In this document: piece after piece, positions 26,300-35,769 of the stretch
Position numbering within the stretch: position 1 is the first letter of the stretch
Layout of the letters: every line of letters begins with the position of its first letter
Assembly (NCBI GenBank): GCA_964518905.1
Contig: CAZFJL010000017.1
Span: 15,934-79,933 of the forward strand
Origin: RDYZ01 sp964518905
GTDB taxonomy: Bacteria; Cyanobacteriota; Cyanobacteriia; Cyanobacteriales; Geitlerinemataceae
Reading direction: 5' to 3'
Length of the DNA: 64,000 nucleotides
Position numbers and translations under genes: made by a program
The notes under the pieces: generated by a model
Database searches by the model: none
What the model saw: the letters and a program-made list of their open reading frames with translations, nothing else
What the model was told of the DNA's origin: nothing

Positions 26300-27196
26300 T
26301 CAGACGATCGGGCGTGCCGCTAAAAATTGACACATTTCCGACAGATCGGTTGAACTGCGGCGATACTCCGAAATTTGTTCGAGACTAAATCCAGCCTCTT
26401 CATATTGATGATCGATCGCCTTAAGCTTGCGACGGTAGAGCTGCAACAACGTGCGACGGACTTCTTGGCGCTCCACAAACGGCGGGATTTGCAATCCTAG
26501 CGCGAGTGCCCCCTCGTCCGATTGTTCTAAGCTCCGTAACTTCACATTGGCAAAACCAGGCAGGTCTTTGAGTGCGCGTAGCGCCGCCATACAGGCCGAC
26601 CAGTCCAGACCCAAATCAAAGCTAACTTCCAGGATATCTAGGGTTCGCTGACAGAGATGAACGAGTTCTCCAGGGCCGAACGAGCCGAGCCGGGGACGGC
26701 ATTCCTGTTGATTGGGTTTGAGGTAGATGTAATCGCAAATCGTGCGATCGAGCTGGGCCGGATTATCAATGCGCCAATTTTCAATACAGGCTCCGGTCAG
26801 CAACGTGCGATCGAGCTGAACATCGGTCAAAATGGCGTGACTTAAATTCGCTTCGGATAGATACGCCTCGCTCAAATTCGCATGGGAGAGATCGGCTTCG
26901 GACAAATTTGCATCGCGCAGGATGGCCTTGCAGAGGACGGCCTGTTTGAGGTCAGCTTGACTTAAATTCGCCCCTAGTAGGTAAGCTTCTGATAGATTTG
27001 CCGATCGCAAAAATGCCCGCCCCAAATGCGCCCGCCGCAAATCCACCTTGCTCAAATTAGCGCCCGCCAGATACATCCCCTCCAGGTCTGCGCGAAAGAG
27101 ATTAGCCCGTACCTCCGGGTGATCTTGACGCCATGCATTCCAAGTCGCGACGCCCTGCTTGAGTAAGGCTAGATGTTCTGCGTTTGACATGATCAT
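26300..27196 (-). CDS. Pentapeptide repeat protein with helical C-terminal domain
   Basis: The 298-residue protein opens with a short helical cap (LLKQGVATWNAWRQDHPEVR) common in cyanobacterial pentapeptide proteins. About 20 pentapeptides (ANLSEADLSHANL type) follow at residues 30-140. Residues 170-298 form a non-repeat domain (GPGELVHLCQRTLDILEVSFDLG) rich in helices that I do not recognise. There is no signal peptide, so it is cytoplasmic. Its start lies 10 bp after the stop codon of the TpsB gene, so the two form an operon; a functional link is possible but not shown. An alternative start is ATG 27190. Confidence 0.85.
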   Translation of the reverse strand: MIMSNAEHLALLKQGVATWNAWRQDHPEVRANLFRADLEGMYLAGANLSKVDLRRAHLGRAFLRSANLSEAYLLGANLSQADLKQAVLCKAILRDANLSEADLSHANLSEAYLSEANLSHAILTDVQLDRTLLTGACIENWRIDNPAQLDRTICDYIYLKPNQQECRPRLGSFGPGELVHLCQRTLDILEVSFDLGLDWSACMAALRALKDLPGFANVKLRSLEQSDEGALALGLQIPPFVERQEVRRTLLQLYRRKLKAIDHQYEEAGFSLEQISEYRRSSTDLSEMCQFLAARPIV

Positions 27197-27206
27197 CGCG
27201 ATCCGC

Positions 27207-29078
27207 TTAAAACGGACGCCATTCTAGCGAAAAGTACAGTTCTTGACGTTCGATAATGTCACGGTCACGATTATCGACCTCTGTTAGAGGTATACCCCAG
27301 TCTAGCTTTGCCGACAGGACATCATCGAAATCAAACGATAAACCCACGCCGATCGAGGCTAGCCCGTCTGGCGAGGGATCAGCACTATCGGTATTCCAGA
27401 CCGTACCGAAATCAAAAAACGGATGGATTTCGAGTTGCGTTGATCCGTCGCGCGATGAGAATAAGGGAAAGCGTAACTCTGCCGATCCGAACAGCCCGTT
27501 ATCCGCGAGTAGTAGATCCTGACTGTAGCCGCGCACGCTGCGGTTACCGCCAACCCCAAATTGTTCGAGGGCGACCATCGAGGTTGTGGAAAGCTGGAGA
27601 TCGCCGCGCACAAGTAGCGAGACATCGCTTTCACCCAAAAGCTGTAAGTATTGCGCCTGAGTTCGCCAGGAGAAGAAGCGGCTATCGGGTTTTTGGTTGT
27701 TGAGGGTGGACTCAAAGATGGGGATGCCCCAGTTAAATTGCGATCGCGCGGCAAAGACAGATCGGGATTCGCGCTTCGTCCATTCCTGGAAAAACCGAAA
27801 GGCCGAAATACGAGTTTCGCCGTCGTCGTTGGCGCCATTGGACAGGGGAAAACCGACCCCGAGCAGGGAGGTATCACTTTCCCGGCGCGAAAAGGTCAAG
27901 CCAAAAGCCAGCTCTTCGCGGGGCGATCGAATCACCGGCTGACGAAATGTCAGTTCAAAATCACGGGAATCGGCTTCAATATCAATGCGATCGAACGGTT
28001 CTTCAATAATCTGGCTACTGGTAAATCGAACCGAGGTGCTGAGGGTCGCGTTGCTGGAATTGAGCGGCAGGGTATAGGACGCGGCATATTCGTCGCTCCC
28101 CTCGGTGGTGCTATAGGACAAATCAATCATGTCCCCGAGACCGAATAGATTCGCTTCGTTCAAACCCACACGACCCCGCAGCACGCCGACCGTGGGCGAT
28201 CGGCCGTTATCAAACCGCAAGCTGGTGCTAAAGCTATCAGCCTCGCCAATCTGGACTTCCAGCAGGTTAGAACCCGGACGTAGGCCCGCCGATAGTTCCG
28301 CCGATAGACTCTCAATCAGCGGATCAAGCTGAAGCATTTGCAGCGCTGCGAGCAAATCATCGACGTTGAGCGGCGCATCGGTTGCGCGTTCGATGCGGCT
28401 GCGAACGTAGTGGGGGCGTAGGCGATCGGTTCCAGTAATCACAATCTCTTCAAGCGATCCTTCAATCACCTGAATTTCGACTATCCCATCCTCGATCGTC
28501 TGCGGCGGCAGAAACGCGCCGGAGGTGATGTACTTGCTCTCGACATATAGATCGGTGATTCGCGTCCGCGCTTCGAGCAACTGAGCAAAACGGATTTCCG
28601 ATCCAACCAGATCCTCCAATAACTCGGCGAACTCATCATCGTCAAAGACCGTACTCCCGACCACACGATAGCCACGGACTTCGATCGTCCCTGGAATTTC
28701 GTCTAAATTACCCGGAGTTTCATCACTCGGAGAACGTGGCGGCAACAGTTCCTCGATCGGCGGCAGCGGCTCAATCTCCGGCTCCTCTAAATCTTGGAAA
28801 TCGTCTGATTGTGGAAAGCTTTGAGCCAGGTTAAAGGATGGTTCCGGCGGCATCGCCAAGGGAGCCACATCATCAAGCCAGGTGTCCTCTCTCCTTTGCA
28901 CATCAGATAAAAGATCGGGTGTAGACCCCGCAACGGCGGCGGCTGTTGCCGAACGCGAACTCAGAATGCCGTCAACGACCCCAGAGAAACAGCCCGCATA
29001 CAAACAGAGGCGTACAGCAAGCTGTAGCGATCGGCTTGGAACGATGTGACGTTGCATCACGGAATGAAACGCATTCAT
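27207..29078 (-). CDS. ShlB/FhaC-type two-partner secretion outer-membrane protein (TpsB)
   Basis: Omp85-superfamily transporter of about 623 residues. After a signal region (about 8-45 from the ATG at 29078; the frame extends to 29240) comes an acidic, Pro-rich linker. Two POTRA domains then lie at about 140-300 (EVRGYRVVGSTVFDDDEF and IVEIQVIEGSLEEIVITG), followed by a 16-strand-type beta barrel. The conserved GNRSVRGY motif of loop 6 is present near residue 510, and the chain ends in an aromatic residue (EWRPF), as expected for BAM insertion. Such proteins export a large TpsA partner, and none lies in the window. It is co-directional with the pentapeptide gene. Confidence 0.9.
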   Translation of the reverse strand: MNAFHSVMQRHIVPSRSLQLAVRLCLYAGCFSGVVDGILSSRSATAAAVAGSTPDLLSDVQRREDTWLDDVAPLAMPPEPSFNLAQSFPQSDDFQDLEEPEIEPLPPIEELLPPRSPSDETPGNLDEIPGTIEVRGYRVVGSTVFDDDEFAELLEDLVGSEIRFAQLLEARTRITDLYVESKYITSGAFLPPQTIEDGIVEIQVIEGSLEEIVITGTDRLRPHYVRSRIERATDAPLNVDDLLAALQMLQLDPLIESLSAELSAGLRPGSNLLEVQIGEADSFSTSLRFDNGRSPTVGVLRGRVGLNEANLFGLGDMIDLSYSTTEGSDEYAASYTLPLNSSNATLSTSVRFTSSQIIEEPFDRIDIEADSRDFELTFRQPVIRSPREELAFGLTFSRRESDTSLLGVGFPLSNGANDDGETRISAFRFFQEWTKRESRSVFAARSQFNWGIPIFESTLNNQKPDSRFFSWRTQAQYLQLLGESDVSLLVRGDLQLSTTSMVALEQFGVGGNRSVRGYSQDLLLADNGLFGSAELRFPLFSSRDGSTQLEIHPFFDFGTVWNTDSADPSPDGLASIGVGLSFDFDDVLSAKLDWGIPLTEVDNRDRDIIERQELYFSLEWRPF

Positions 29079-29240
29079 GAGTCGAAGAGAAGACTTTGCC
29101 GAGGCTTGCGACGCCGAAATGTCTCGCGATGACTGTATGGCTGGAACATCCGCTGGGATCACTTGTTCGCAGCCTGCGGGTTCTCTACAAATGGCAGGGC
29201 AAACGGAATTCCAGTCGTTTGATCGGAAATTGCGGGACAT

Positions 29241-29677
29241 TAGCGAAATTTTAGATTAGAGAGTGACATCCAGTCTGCGGCGAAAGCTCAAGACTCCAGT
29301 CGTTCAGCTTTACTAGGGCAACCCTAGCAGAATTCCCTAGAAACGCACGTGAATCCTGATGTTTTTTCAATTAAGTGTATGAAACCCAAATCTCACACCG
29401 ATCGCCCATGGCGGCTTGTTTTCGATCTAACTGAAGTTTCTTCAGGATTATTGTGGTTGATATAACACACTGACCGCCCACATTTTTAGAATAATTGTTA
29501 CTAGTACAAAAGCCAATTGCACAAGAGAACTTAAAGACCTCGCTACTCTCTGAATATCGACTTGCGATCCCAATTTAAGTGTAAAACCTAAGACACGAAC
29601 CGACCTCTGGTAGACTTGACACTTGGAAAAAGGTCTTAAAAACACCGCGTAAATAACCATTTGGAAGGAGCGAGCCC
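29241..29677. other. 437-bp spacer between divergent TpsB and glpX genes
   Basis: No gene is seen. It must hold both promoters. A perfect CTAGGG-CAA-CCCTAG hairpin lies at 29313-29327 without a T-tract. Close to glpX a TTGACA at about 29617 is followed by an A/T-rich stretch, a weak promoter candidate. Confidence 0.4.
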
Positions 29678-30715
29678 GTGGACAAAACCATTGGTTTAGA
29701 AATCATTGAGGTCGTCGAACAAGCTGCGATCGCCTCAGCACGTTGGATGGGTAAAGGCGAGAAAAATATCGCCGATGAAGTTGCAGTGGAAGCCATGCGC
29801 GAACGCATGAACCAAATCCACATGCGTGGCCGGATCGTCATCGGTGAGGGTGAGCGCGACGATGCTCCGATGCTCTACATCGGCGAAGAAGTCGGCATTT
29901 GCAGCCAGCCCGGCGGCGCTGATCAGTGCAACCCCGAAGAGCTGATCGAAATCGACATCGCAGTTGATCCCTGCGAAGGAACCAACCTCGTGGCCTACGG
30001 TCAGAATGGTTCGATGGCAGTTTTGGCGATCGCTCCTAAAGGTGGTCTCTTTGCTGCGCCTGACTTCTACATGAAGAAACTGGCGGCTCCCCCGGCAGCC
30101 AAAGGCAAAGTTGACATCAACAAAAGCGCTACCGAAAACCTGAAGATTATCGCCGAATGCCTCGATCGCAAGATTGAAGAACTCGTCGTCGTCGTCATGG
30201 ATCGCGCTCGCCACAAAGAACTCATCCAAGAAATCCGCGACGCAGGCGCACGGGTTCGCCTGATCAGCGATGGTGACGTTTCGGCAGCCATCTCTTGCGG
30301 TTTCGGCGGTACGAACATCCACGCCCTCATGGGTATTGGTGCTGCACCGGAGGGTGTGATCTCGGCCGCAGCCATGCGCTGCCTCGGCGGTCACTTCCAA
30401 GGTCAACTAATCTATGACCCTGAAGTCGTTAAAACCGGTCTGATCGGCGAAAGCAAAGAGGGTAACCTCGCTCGCCTCAAGAGCATGGGCATCGATGATC
30501 CCGATCGTGTCTACGATGCGATCGAACTTGCATCGGGCGAAGAAGTGCTGTTCGCAGCCTGCGGTATCACTCCCGGAACCCTGATGGAAGGCGTTCGCTT
30601 CTTCCACGGCGGTGCACGGACGCAATCGCTAGTCATCTCCAGCCAAAGCAGCACCGCTCGTTTTGTCGATACGATCCACATGATGGAAGATACCCACACC
30701 CTGCAACTCCGCTAG
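29678..30715 (+). CDS. glpX: Class II fructose-1,6-bisphosphatase / sedoheptulose-1,7-bisphosphatase
   Basis: The 345-residue GlpX-type phosphatase is in cyanobacteria the dual FBPase/SBPase of the Calvin cycle, removing the C1 phosphate from fructose- and sedoheptulose-bisphosphate. Metal and substrate motifs are visible: GEGERDDAPMLYIGE (about 50-64), the DIAVDPCEGTNLVAYG phosphatase block (about 89-104) and the GGAPEGV-like GAAPEGVISAAAMRCLGG. It starts with GTG at 29678 behind a strong GGAAGGAG ribosome-binding site. A very stable terminator follows, and hemA lies next on the same strand, an arrangement known from other cyanobacteria. Confidence 0.97.
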   Translation: MDKTIGLEIIEVVEQAAIASARWMGKGEKNIADEVAVEAMRERMNQIHMRGRIVIGEGERDDAPMLYIGEEVGICSQPGGADQCNPEELIEIDIAVDPCEGTNLVAYGQNGSMAVLAIAPKGGLFAAPDFYMKKLAAPPAAKGKVDINKSATENLKIIAECLDRKIEELVVVVMDRARHKELIQEIRDAGARVRLISDGDVSAAISCGFGGTNIHALMGIGAAPEGVISAAAMRCLGGHFQGQLIYDPEVVKTGLIGESKEGNLARLKSMGIDDPDRVYDAIELASGEEVLFAACGITPGTLMEGVRFFHGGARTQSLVISSQSSTARFVDTIHMMEDTHTLQLR

Positions 30716-30787
30716 GGGTTCAAGGTCTGGCCAGATAATCCTGGATTATTTGGAACTATCTGATCGATCTTGCTATTGAGATCAAGC

Positions 30788-30839
30788 AAAAAGGAACGGG
30801 GATCGTGCAATCGATTGATTGCGATCCCCGTTCCTTTTT
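30788..30839 (+). terminator. Strong intrinsic terminator of glpX
   Basis: An 18-bp stem, AAAAAGGAACGGGGATCG / CGATCCCCGTTCCTTTTT, with a further inner hairpin GCAATC/GATTGC, ends in a T-tract. Confidence 0.92.
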
Positions 30840-31001
30840 CAAGGCATCAAAATCAGGCGATCGCAGGTTCTGCCATCTGGGCCGCCGTTAATCTTAAAAG
30901 ATCTGTCGCGATCGTTGCGGAATGTTGTAAACAGTCGCCAAACGAGCAACATTTCTAGATAATTGTGTCTCGTGCTTTTTAATAGCTTTTTTATAATTTC
31001 G

Positions 31002-32288
31002 ATGAATATTGCCGTTATTGGACTGAGCCACAAAACCACCCCGGTCGAAGTACGCGAAAAGTTGAGCATCCCTGAGCCAGAGCTTCAGGAGGCGATCGCC
31101 CAGCTTCGTGCGTATCCGAGCATCGAGGAAATTGCCGTTCTCAGCACCTGTAACCGCCTCGAAATTTATTTCATCGCCAAGGATATGGAATCCGGCGTGC
31201 GTGAGGTTAGCCAGTTCCTCTGTGATCGCAGCCACATGATGCTCTCAGAGCTACGCCCCTATCTCTTCGTTTTGCTCCACCAGGACGCCGTCATGCACAT
31301 GATGCGCGTCAGTGCTGGCCTCGAAAGCCTCGTATTAGGCGAAGGCCAGATCCTGGCTCAGGTCAAAACAACCCACAAACTTGGGCAGAAGCATAAAGGC
31401 GTTGGTCGGGTGCTGAATCAACTCTTTAAGCAGGCGATCGGTGCCGGTAAGCGCGTTCGCACCGAAACCAGCATCGGCACCGGCGCAGTTTCGATTAGCT
31501 CCGCCGCCGTTGAGCTAGCACAGCTTAAAATGGGCAGCCTCACCGACCTCGACGTGTGTATCGTCGGCGCGGGCAAAATGTCGAAGCTACTCGTCAAACA
31601 TCTGCTCTCGAAGGGAGCCGATCGCATCACGATCGTCAACCGTTCCCAGCGTCGCGCCGAAGAACTCGCCGGACAGTACCCCAGCGCCAATATCATCGTG
31701 CGACCCCTTTCGGAAATGTTCGACGCGATCGCCCAATCGAACCTCGCATTTACCAGTACCGGTGCGACCCAACCGATCCTGACCCAAGCCAACCTAGAGC
31801 CGATCGTCGATGCCAGTGGCGACTTGGTCTTGATCGATATCTCCGTGCCACGCAACATTGCCGCCGACGTTACGGGCGTTAGCGGCATCCGTTGCTATAA
31901 CGTCGATGACCTCAAAGCCGTCGTCGCTCAAAACCAAGAAAGCCGCCGCCAAATGGCACTCGAAGCCGAATCCTTGCTCGAAGAAGAGCTCGCCAGCTTT
32001 GAATCCTGGTGGCAATCGCTGGAAACCGTCCCAACGATCAGCAGCCTACGTAAAAAAATCGAAACCATTCGCGAGCAAGAGCTCGAAAAAGCCCTATCGC
32101 GTCTTGGCACTGAATTTGACGATAAACATCAGGAAGTGATCGAATCTCTCACGCGCGGTATCGTCAATAAAATTCTTCACGATCCGATGGTGCAACTCCG
32201 TGCCCAGCAAGATCTCGAAGCACGTCGTATCGCGATGCATACGCTACGAACGCTATTCGACCTTGAAGACGAATCAGTCAATCGTTAA
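31002..32288 (+). CDS. hemA: Glutamyl-tRNA reductase
   Basis: First committed enzyme of tetrapyrrole (chlorophyll, haem, bilin) synthesis: it reduces glutamyl-tRNA to glutamate-1-semialdehyde with NADPH. From the ATG at 31002 the protein has 428 residues and begins with the canonical MNIAVIGLSHKTTPVEVREK. The catalytic cysteine lies in STCNRLEIY (about residue 50). The NADPH-binding Rossmann motif VGAGKMSKLLVKHL and the C-terminal dimerisation helix (QDLEARRIAMHTLRTLF) are complete. The open frame begins at 30963, but the extra residues are not family-like. It is separated from glpX by a terminator, so it has its own promoter. Confidence 0.97.
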   Translation: MNIAVIGLSHKTTPVEVREKLSIPEPELQEAIAQLRAYPSIEEIAVLSTCNRLEIYFIAKDMESGVREVSQFLCDRSHMMLSELRPYLFVLLHQDAVMHMMRVSAGLESLVLGEGQILAQVKTTHKLGQKHKGVGRVLNQLFKQAIGAGKRVRTETSIGTGAVSISSAAVELAQLKMGSLTDLDVCIVGAGKMSKLLVKHLLSKGADRITIVNRSQRRAEELAGQYPSANIIVRPLSEMFDAIAQSNLAFTSTGATQPILTQANLEPIVDASGDLVLIDISVPRNIAADVTGVSGIRCYNVDDLKAVVAQNQESRRQMALEAESLLEEELASFESWWQSLETVPTISSLRKKIETIREQELEKALSRLGTEFDDKHQEVIESLTRGIVNKILHDPMVQLRAQQDLEARRIAMHTLRTLFDLEDESVNR

Positions 32289-32317
32289 AGGCGCAAAGCA
32301 GCCAAAATAGACCGATC

Positions 32318-32353
32318 AAAACGAATCCTAATCGAATGGTTAGGGTTCGTTTT
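32318..32353 (+). terminator. Intrinsic terminator of hemA
   Basis: AAAACGAATCCTAA pairs with TTAGGGTTCGTTTT across an 8-base loop, with one mismatch and a short T-run, 30 bp after the hemA stop codon. Confidence 0.8.
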
Positions 32354-32405
32354 AGTTAATACGTGGATCTTTTTCCAGCGGACTCGTTAAGCCGCATAGA
32401 CGCAC

Positions 32406-32433
32406 AAAAAAAGGGAGCAAAAATGCTCCCCTT
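32406..32433 (-). terminator. Intrinsic terminator of psaC
   Basis: On the minus strand GGGAGCA-TTTT-TGCTCCC is followed by seven T residues, 22 bp beyond the psaC stop codon. Confidence 0.9.
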
Positions 32434-32454
32434 TCAACCATAGATAAATGGGAT

Positions 32455-32700
32455 TTAGTATGCCAACCCCATGCTGCGGGTGGTTTCCGCGCCGAGGTAA
32501 ACACGCACACTGAGAAAGTCGGTGGGGCAAGCCGTTTCGCAACGTTTGCAACCGATGCAATCTTCAGTACGCGGAGAAGATGCGATTTGACCGGCCTTGC
32601 AGCCGTCCCAAGGCACCATCTCTAAAACATCTAGGGGACATGCACGGACGCACTGAGTGCAACCAATGCAGGTGTCATAGATTCTTACAGAATGAGACAT
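32455..32700 (-). CDS. psaC: Photosystem I iron-sulfur subunit VII
   Basis: The 81-residue stromal-side PSI subunit carries the two terminal [4Fe-4S] clusters, FA and FB, which pass electrons to ferredoxin. Both CxxCxxCxxxCP motifs are intact (CIGCTQCVRACP and CIGCKRCETACP), and the conserved C-terminus SMGLAY, needed for docking to PsaA/PsaB, is present. Length and sequence are nearly invariant across oxygenic phototrophs. It is a single gene with its own terminator and a 327-bp upstream spacer. A GGAG lies 12 bases before the ATG. Confidence 0.99.
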   Translation of the reverse strand: MSHSVRIYDTCIGCTQCVRACPLDVLEMVPWDGCKAGQIASSPRTEDCIGCKRCETACPTDFLSVRVYLGAETTRSMGLAY

Positions 32701-33027
32701 TGTAACGATAACTCCAAGTGAATTCTCAACTGGATTCTAAATTATCGGCCGGAGCTGACTGCACGATTTTCACGTAAAACGCAAAGACCGCGCGATAATC
32801 ATGGCTAGTGTATCTTGTCATCTCCTAGGCTCGAACAAAACGCATTGAAACCTTAATAAATAGCAATACAGGCTCTATAGTAAGTTTTCCAAGCATTTTC
32901 AATGCATCCCGATCGTCGTCATGACGTTTGCGGCAGACGATCGAAAAGCTTGGGTGTGAATCCATTGATCCACGATCGCCGGTCTGATGTATGAAAACCT
33001 CCCCACAACAGATCACAGATCGACGCG
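32701..33027. other. 327-bp spacer upstream of psaC
   Basis: No gene is seen. It must contain the leftward psaC promoter, a strongly expressed gene in phototrophs. A TACACT box with a poor -35 partner lies about 110 bp before the start, but I cannot place the promoter firmly. Confidence 0.4.
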
Positions 33028-33768
33028 CTACTCTGTGACATCAACCACGATCACAGTGATGTTGTCGTGACCACCGGCTTCCTTCGCGGCTGCAATCAAG
33101 CTTGTAGCAGCAACTTCGCAGGATTCATGCTGTAGATCTTGGGCAATGCTGTCGTCTTCGAGTTCTTCTGTGAGGCCATCACTGCAAAGCAGGAGCCGAT
33201 CGCCCGGCTGAACTGCGAGGGATAGCACTTCCACTTCTCCCATGTCTTCCCGCCCGAGACACTGCGCTAGGACGTGACGCCACGGATGTGATCGCACTTC
33301 GTCGAGCTCGATCGCACCCATACGGACAGCCTGCGCAACCCACGTATCATCTTCGGTGATCTGCGACAATCCGACTTGAGTTTGGTGATAGATACGCGAG
33401 TCGCCAAGATTTCCACACCAGACGCTGGGCTCTTCGTCGCCGACGGCTCGAAAGATTGCCGCGACCGCTGTCGTTCCCATATCCGCATTTTGCGGATTGA
33501 TTTTCTGATCGTCGATGATGGCGCGATTAGCCGCTCGAAACGCTTCCTCTAGCAAGACTTCAGAAGGTTTATCAGAATCCCAGTGCGCATCGAGGTAGGA
33601 ATGTATGGTTTCCTGGGCGATTCGGCTGGCCTCTTGACCAGCAGCATGACCGCCCATACCGTCAGCGACGATAAAGAATCGTCCCGCTTCATCGATAAAG
33701 TAAGCGTCTTGATTAACGGCGCGGACAAGGCCGACATCGGTTGCGCCAGCAAAAACAGGTTTTATCAT
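33028..33768 (-). CDS. PP2C-family serine/threonine phosphatase (Stp1/PrpC-like)
   Basis: Cytoplasmic Mn/Mg-dependent phosphoprotein phosphatase of 246 residues. The PP2C metal-site motifs are complete: VRAVNQDAYF (about 16-25), VADGMGGHAAG (about 34-45), LLCSDGLTEEL and GGHDNITVIVVD near the C-terminus. This length is typical of bacterial Stp-type enzymes that reverse Hanks-type kinase signalling. It follows the ABC1 kinase gene on the same strand by about 125 bp; the two may be co-transcribed, although the spacing leaves room for a separate promoter. No Hanks kinase is visible nearby. Confidence 0.95.
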   Translation of the reverse strand: MIKPVFAGATDVGLVRAVNQDAYFIDEAGRFFIVADGMGGHAAGQEASRIAQETIHSYLDAHWDSDKPSEVLLEEAFRAANRAIIDDQKINPQNADMGTTAVAAIFRAVGDEEPSVWCGNLGDSRIYHQTQVGLSQITEDDTWVAQAVRMGAIELDEVRSHPWRHVLAQCLGREDMGEVEVLSLAVQPGDRLLLCSDGLTEELEDDSIAQDLQHESCEVAATSLIAAAKEAGGHDNITVIVVDVTE

Positions 33769-33893
33769 GCGAACTAATTACTGATCTCAAGCCATGAGTT
33801 TAAAGGACAACGCAGGATGGAACCCGATTTATCTGCGATAACTTAGGAAAGTATAGGGGATGATACCAACCCTTCGGTTCCGGAAAGCATGAC

Positions 33894-35696
33894 TCAGGAA
33901 CGATCGAAACGTTTCGCTGCCAGGGCAGAACGAATGAGCGCGATCGTCAATCCCACGCCGACCAGTGCGACCACTCCGGCCACCCACAGAAACCCGTTAA
34001 CGAGTAACATCGTCGCGGATAGCATCGTCGCACCCGTCAGAACGGCGTAGTTGCCGCTGACCTGTTGGGCGCTGAGACGACGCAGAATGCGATCGGTCTC
34101 TGAGGCACGGATGCGGACACGCACGTCACCACGATCGAGCTTTTCGATCGTATCTTCAATCCGGCGCGGTAGATTCAGCGCCGTGCTGCTGACTTCGCTG
34201 GCTTGACGGCTGAGTTCGCCGAGAATCGATCCCGTGTACTGTTCTTGTCCTTGGTTCATGATATCGAGGGCAAAGGGTTTCGCCACTTCCATAAAGTTAA
34301 AATCGGGGTCGAGCCCTTTACCCACACCTTCGAGCGTGGAAAAAGCCCGCATGACGAAGGTAAACGTGGCCGGAAAACGGAACGGGCTATCGTAGGCGAT
34401 ATCGTACAGATCGTCGGTGATCGAGTCGATCGACTGCTCCTCGAAGGGCTTGTCCATCAAGTGTTCGAGAATGTACTGAATCGATCGGCGTACAGGGCCG
34501 AGATCGCCGGTCGGTGTTAATGCGCCCGTTTCGATTAATGCATCCACCACGCGTGCGGCATCCCGCTGTGCAACCCCGAAGAACAGCTCCATTAACTGCA
34601 CTCGCAGTTGGGTGGTGATGCTGCCCATCATGCCGAAATCGTAGAAAATTAGCGCACCATCGGGGCTAACAGCAAGATTTCCAGGGTGGGGATCGGCGTG
34701 AAAAAAGCCGTAATCAAGGAGCTGCATCAGGTATGCCGTGGCTCCCAGTCCGGCGAGACGGGCTCGATCGAGCCCTGCGGCCTCAAGGGCTTCATACTGA
34801 CTAATTTTGATTCCCGGCGCGTATTCGAGCGTCAGAACACGCGATGAGGTGTAGCGCCAAAACACGCGCGGGACTTCGACCCACTCCACATCGCGGAAAT
34901 TGCGGCGGAATAAATCCGCATTGCGACCTTCGCTGAGATAGTCGATTTCTTCGTACAGAATACGGCTGCACTCGTCGTAAATTCCCGTCCAGTCGCGGCC
35001 TTTGCCCCAGGATGGGTGGTTCTGGAGGTATTTGGCGACGCCGCGTGTAATGCCAAGGTCAATATCAAACAGGCGCTTCAGACCGGGGCGCTGAACCTTG
35101 ACGACAATATTTTCGCCGTTGCGTAAGCGAGCTTTGTGAACCTGTCCGAGACTCGCAGCCGCCAGGGGAATCGGGTCGAAGTAGTCGAAGAGTTCATTTG
35201 GGTTACGGCCAAACTCTTCGGTAACAATTTCCTCGACGATCGCGTAACTAAACGCCGGAACACGGTCTTGTAGCTTGGCCAGCTCTTCTACGTATTCCAC
35301 CGGAAAAATATCGGAGCGCGTTGAAAATAGCTGCCCGAGCTTAATAAACGTTGGCCCCAACTCTAGGAAGGTTTCCCGAATCCAAATCGCTTGCCGACGC
35401 CGACGATCGGCCAGTTTCTCTTCGCTATACCCACCGATATACGTCCATTGACGCTTGTTCGCCCATAGCTCTGCCAGAAAGCGAAATACAAAGGACCAAA
35501 TCTCAACGCGGCGCCGATTCCAGGAGTAGCGCTTACGATTCCAGCGGTATCGATGCTCGGTGAGTTCGAGTTTGGGAGCCAGATCTGTGGCCGGGGCGAT
35601 CGTCGAGGATGGGCGCACGGCGTCAAGCTGATCGGCATGGTGTCGATCGCGGTGTCGGACTGGGGCGGACAGGGAGTCTTCAGACAGGGCAGACAC
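33894..35696 (-). CDS. ABC1/AarF/UbiB-family atypical kinase
   Basis: The 600-residue protein has the UbiB-family kinase-like core: the KxGQ motif (FIKLGQLFSTRSDIFP, about 115-130), the Ala-rich nucleotide loop (PLAAASLGQVHKARL), the VKVQRPG lysine and the HADPHPGNLAV / YDFGMMG catalytic and metal motifs. Two C-terminal hydrophobic segments (about 545-590) anchor it to the membrane. The cyanobacterial and plastid relatives act in prenylquinone metabolism and stress responses; the precise substrate is unknown. It starts with GTG at 35696. It lies between a small coiled-coil protein gene and a PP2C phosphatase, all leftward. Confidence 0.93.
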   Translation of the reverse strand: MSALSEDSLSAPVRHRDRHHADQLDAVRPSSTIAPATDLAPKLELTEHRYRWNRKRYSWNRRRVEIWSFVFRFLAELWANKRQWTYIGGYSEEKLADRRRRQAIWIRETFLELGPTFIKLGQLFSTRSDIFPVEYVEELAKLQDRVPAFSYAIVEEIVTEEFGRNPNELFDYFDPIPLAAASLGQVHKARLRNGENIVVKVQRPGLKRLFDIDLGITRGVAKYLQNHPSWGKGRDWTGIYDECSRILYEEIDYLSEGRNADLFRRNFRDVEWVEVPRVFWRYTSSRVLTLEYAPGIKISQYEALEAAGLDRARLAGLGATAYLMQLLDYGFFHADPHPGNLAVSPDGALIFYDFGMMGSITTQLRVQLMELFFGVAQRDAARVVDALIETGALTPTGDLGPVRRSIQYILEHLMDKPFEEQSIDSITDDLYDIAYDSPFRFPATFTFVMRAFSTLEGVGKGLDPDFNFMEVAKPFALDIMNQGQEQYTGSILGELSRQASEVSSTALNLPRRIEDTIEKLDRGDVRVRIRASETDRILRRLSAQQVSGNYAVLTGATMLSATMLLVNGFLWVAGVVALVGVGLTIALIRSALAAKRFDRS

Positions 35697-35769
35697 TCGG
35701 TTTCTCGTCGTGGGGCTAAAGGTTTGAAGGGTGACGTCAAGCGGTTAACGTCGAGTCAGGATCGGACGA

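Noticed and set aside
25823..26323. 166-codon frame crossing the tRNA-Ser gene
   Set aside because: It runs through a tRNA and opposite the methyltransferase start, so it is not a real gene.
29193..29206. GCAGGGCAAACGG, similar to the terminus of the element at 3554
   Set aside because: Only about ten bases match and there is no partner terminus nearby; likely coincidence.
29735..30406. 223-codon open frame antisense to glpX
   Set aside because: Shadow frame created by biased codon use of glpX.
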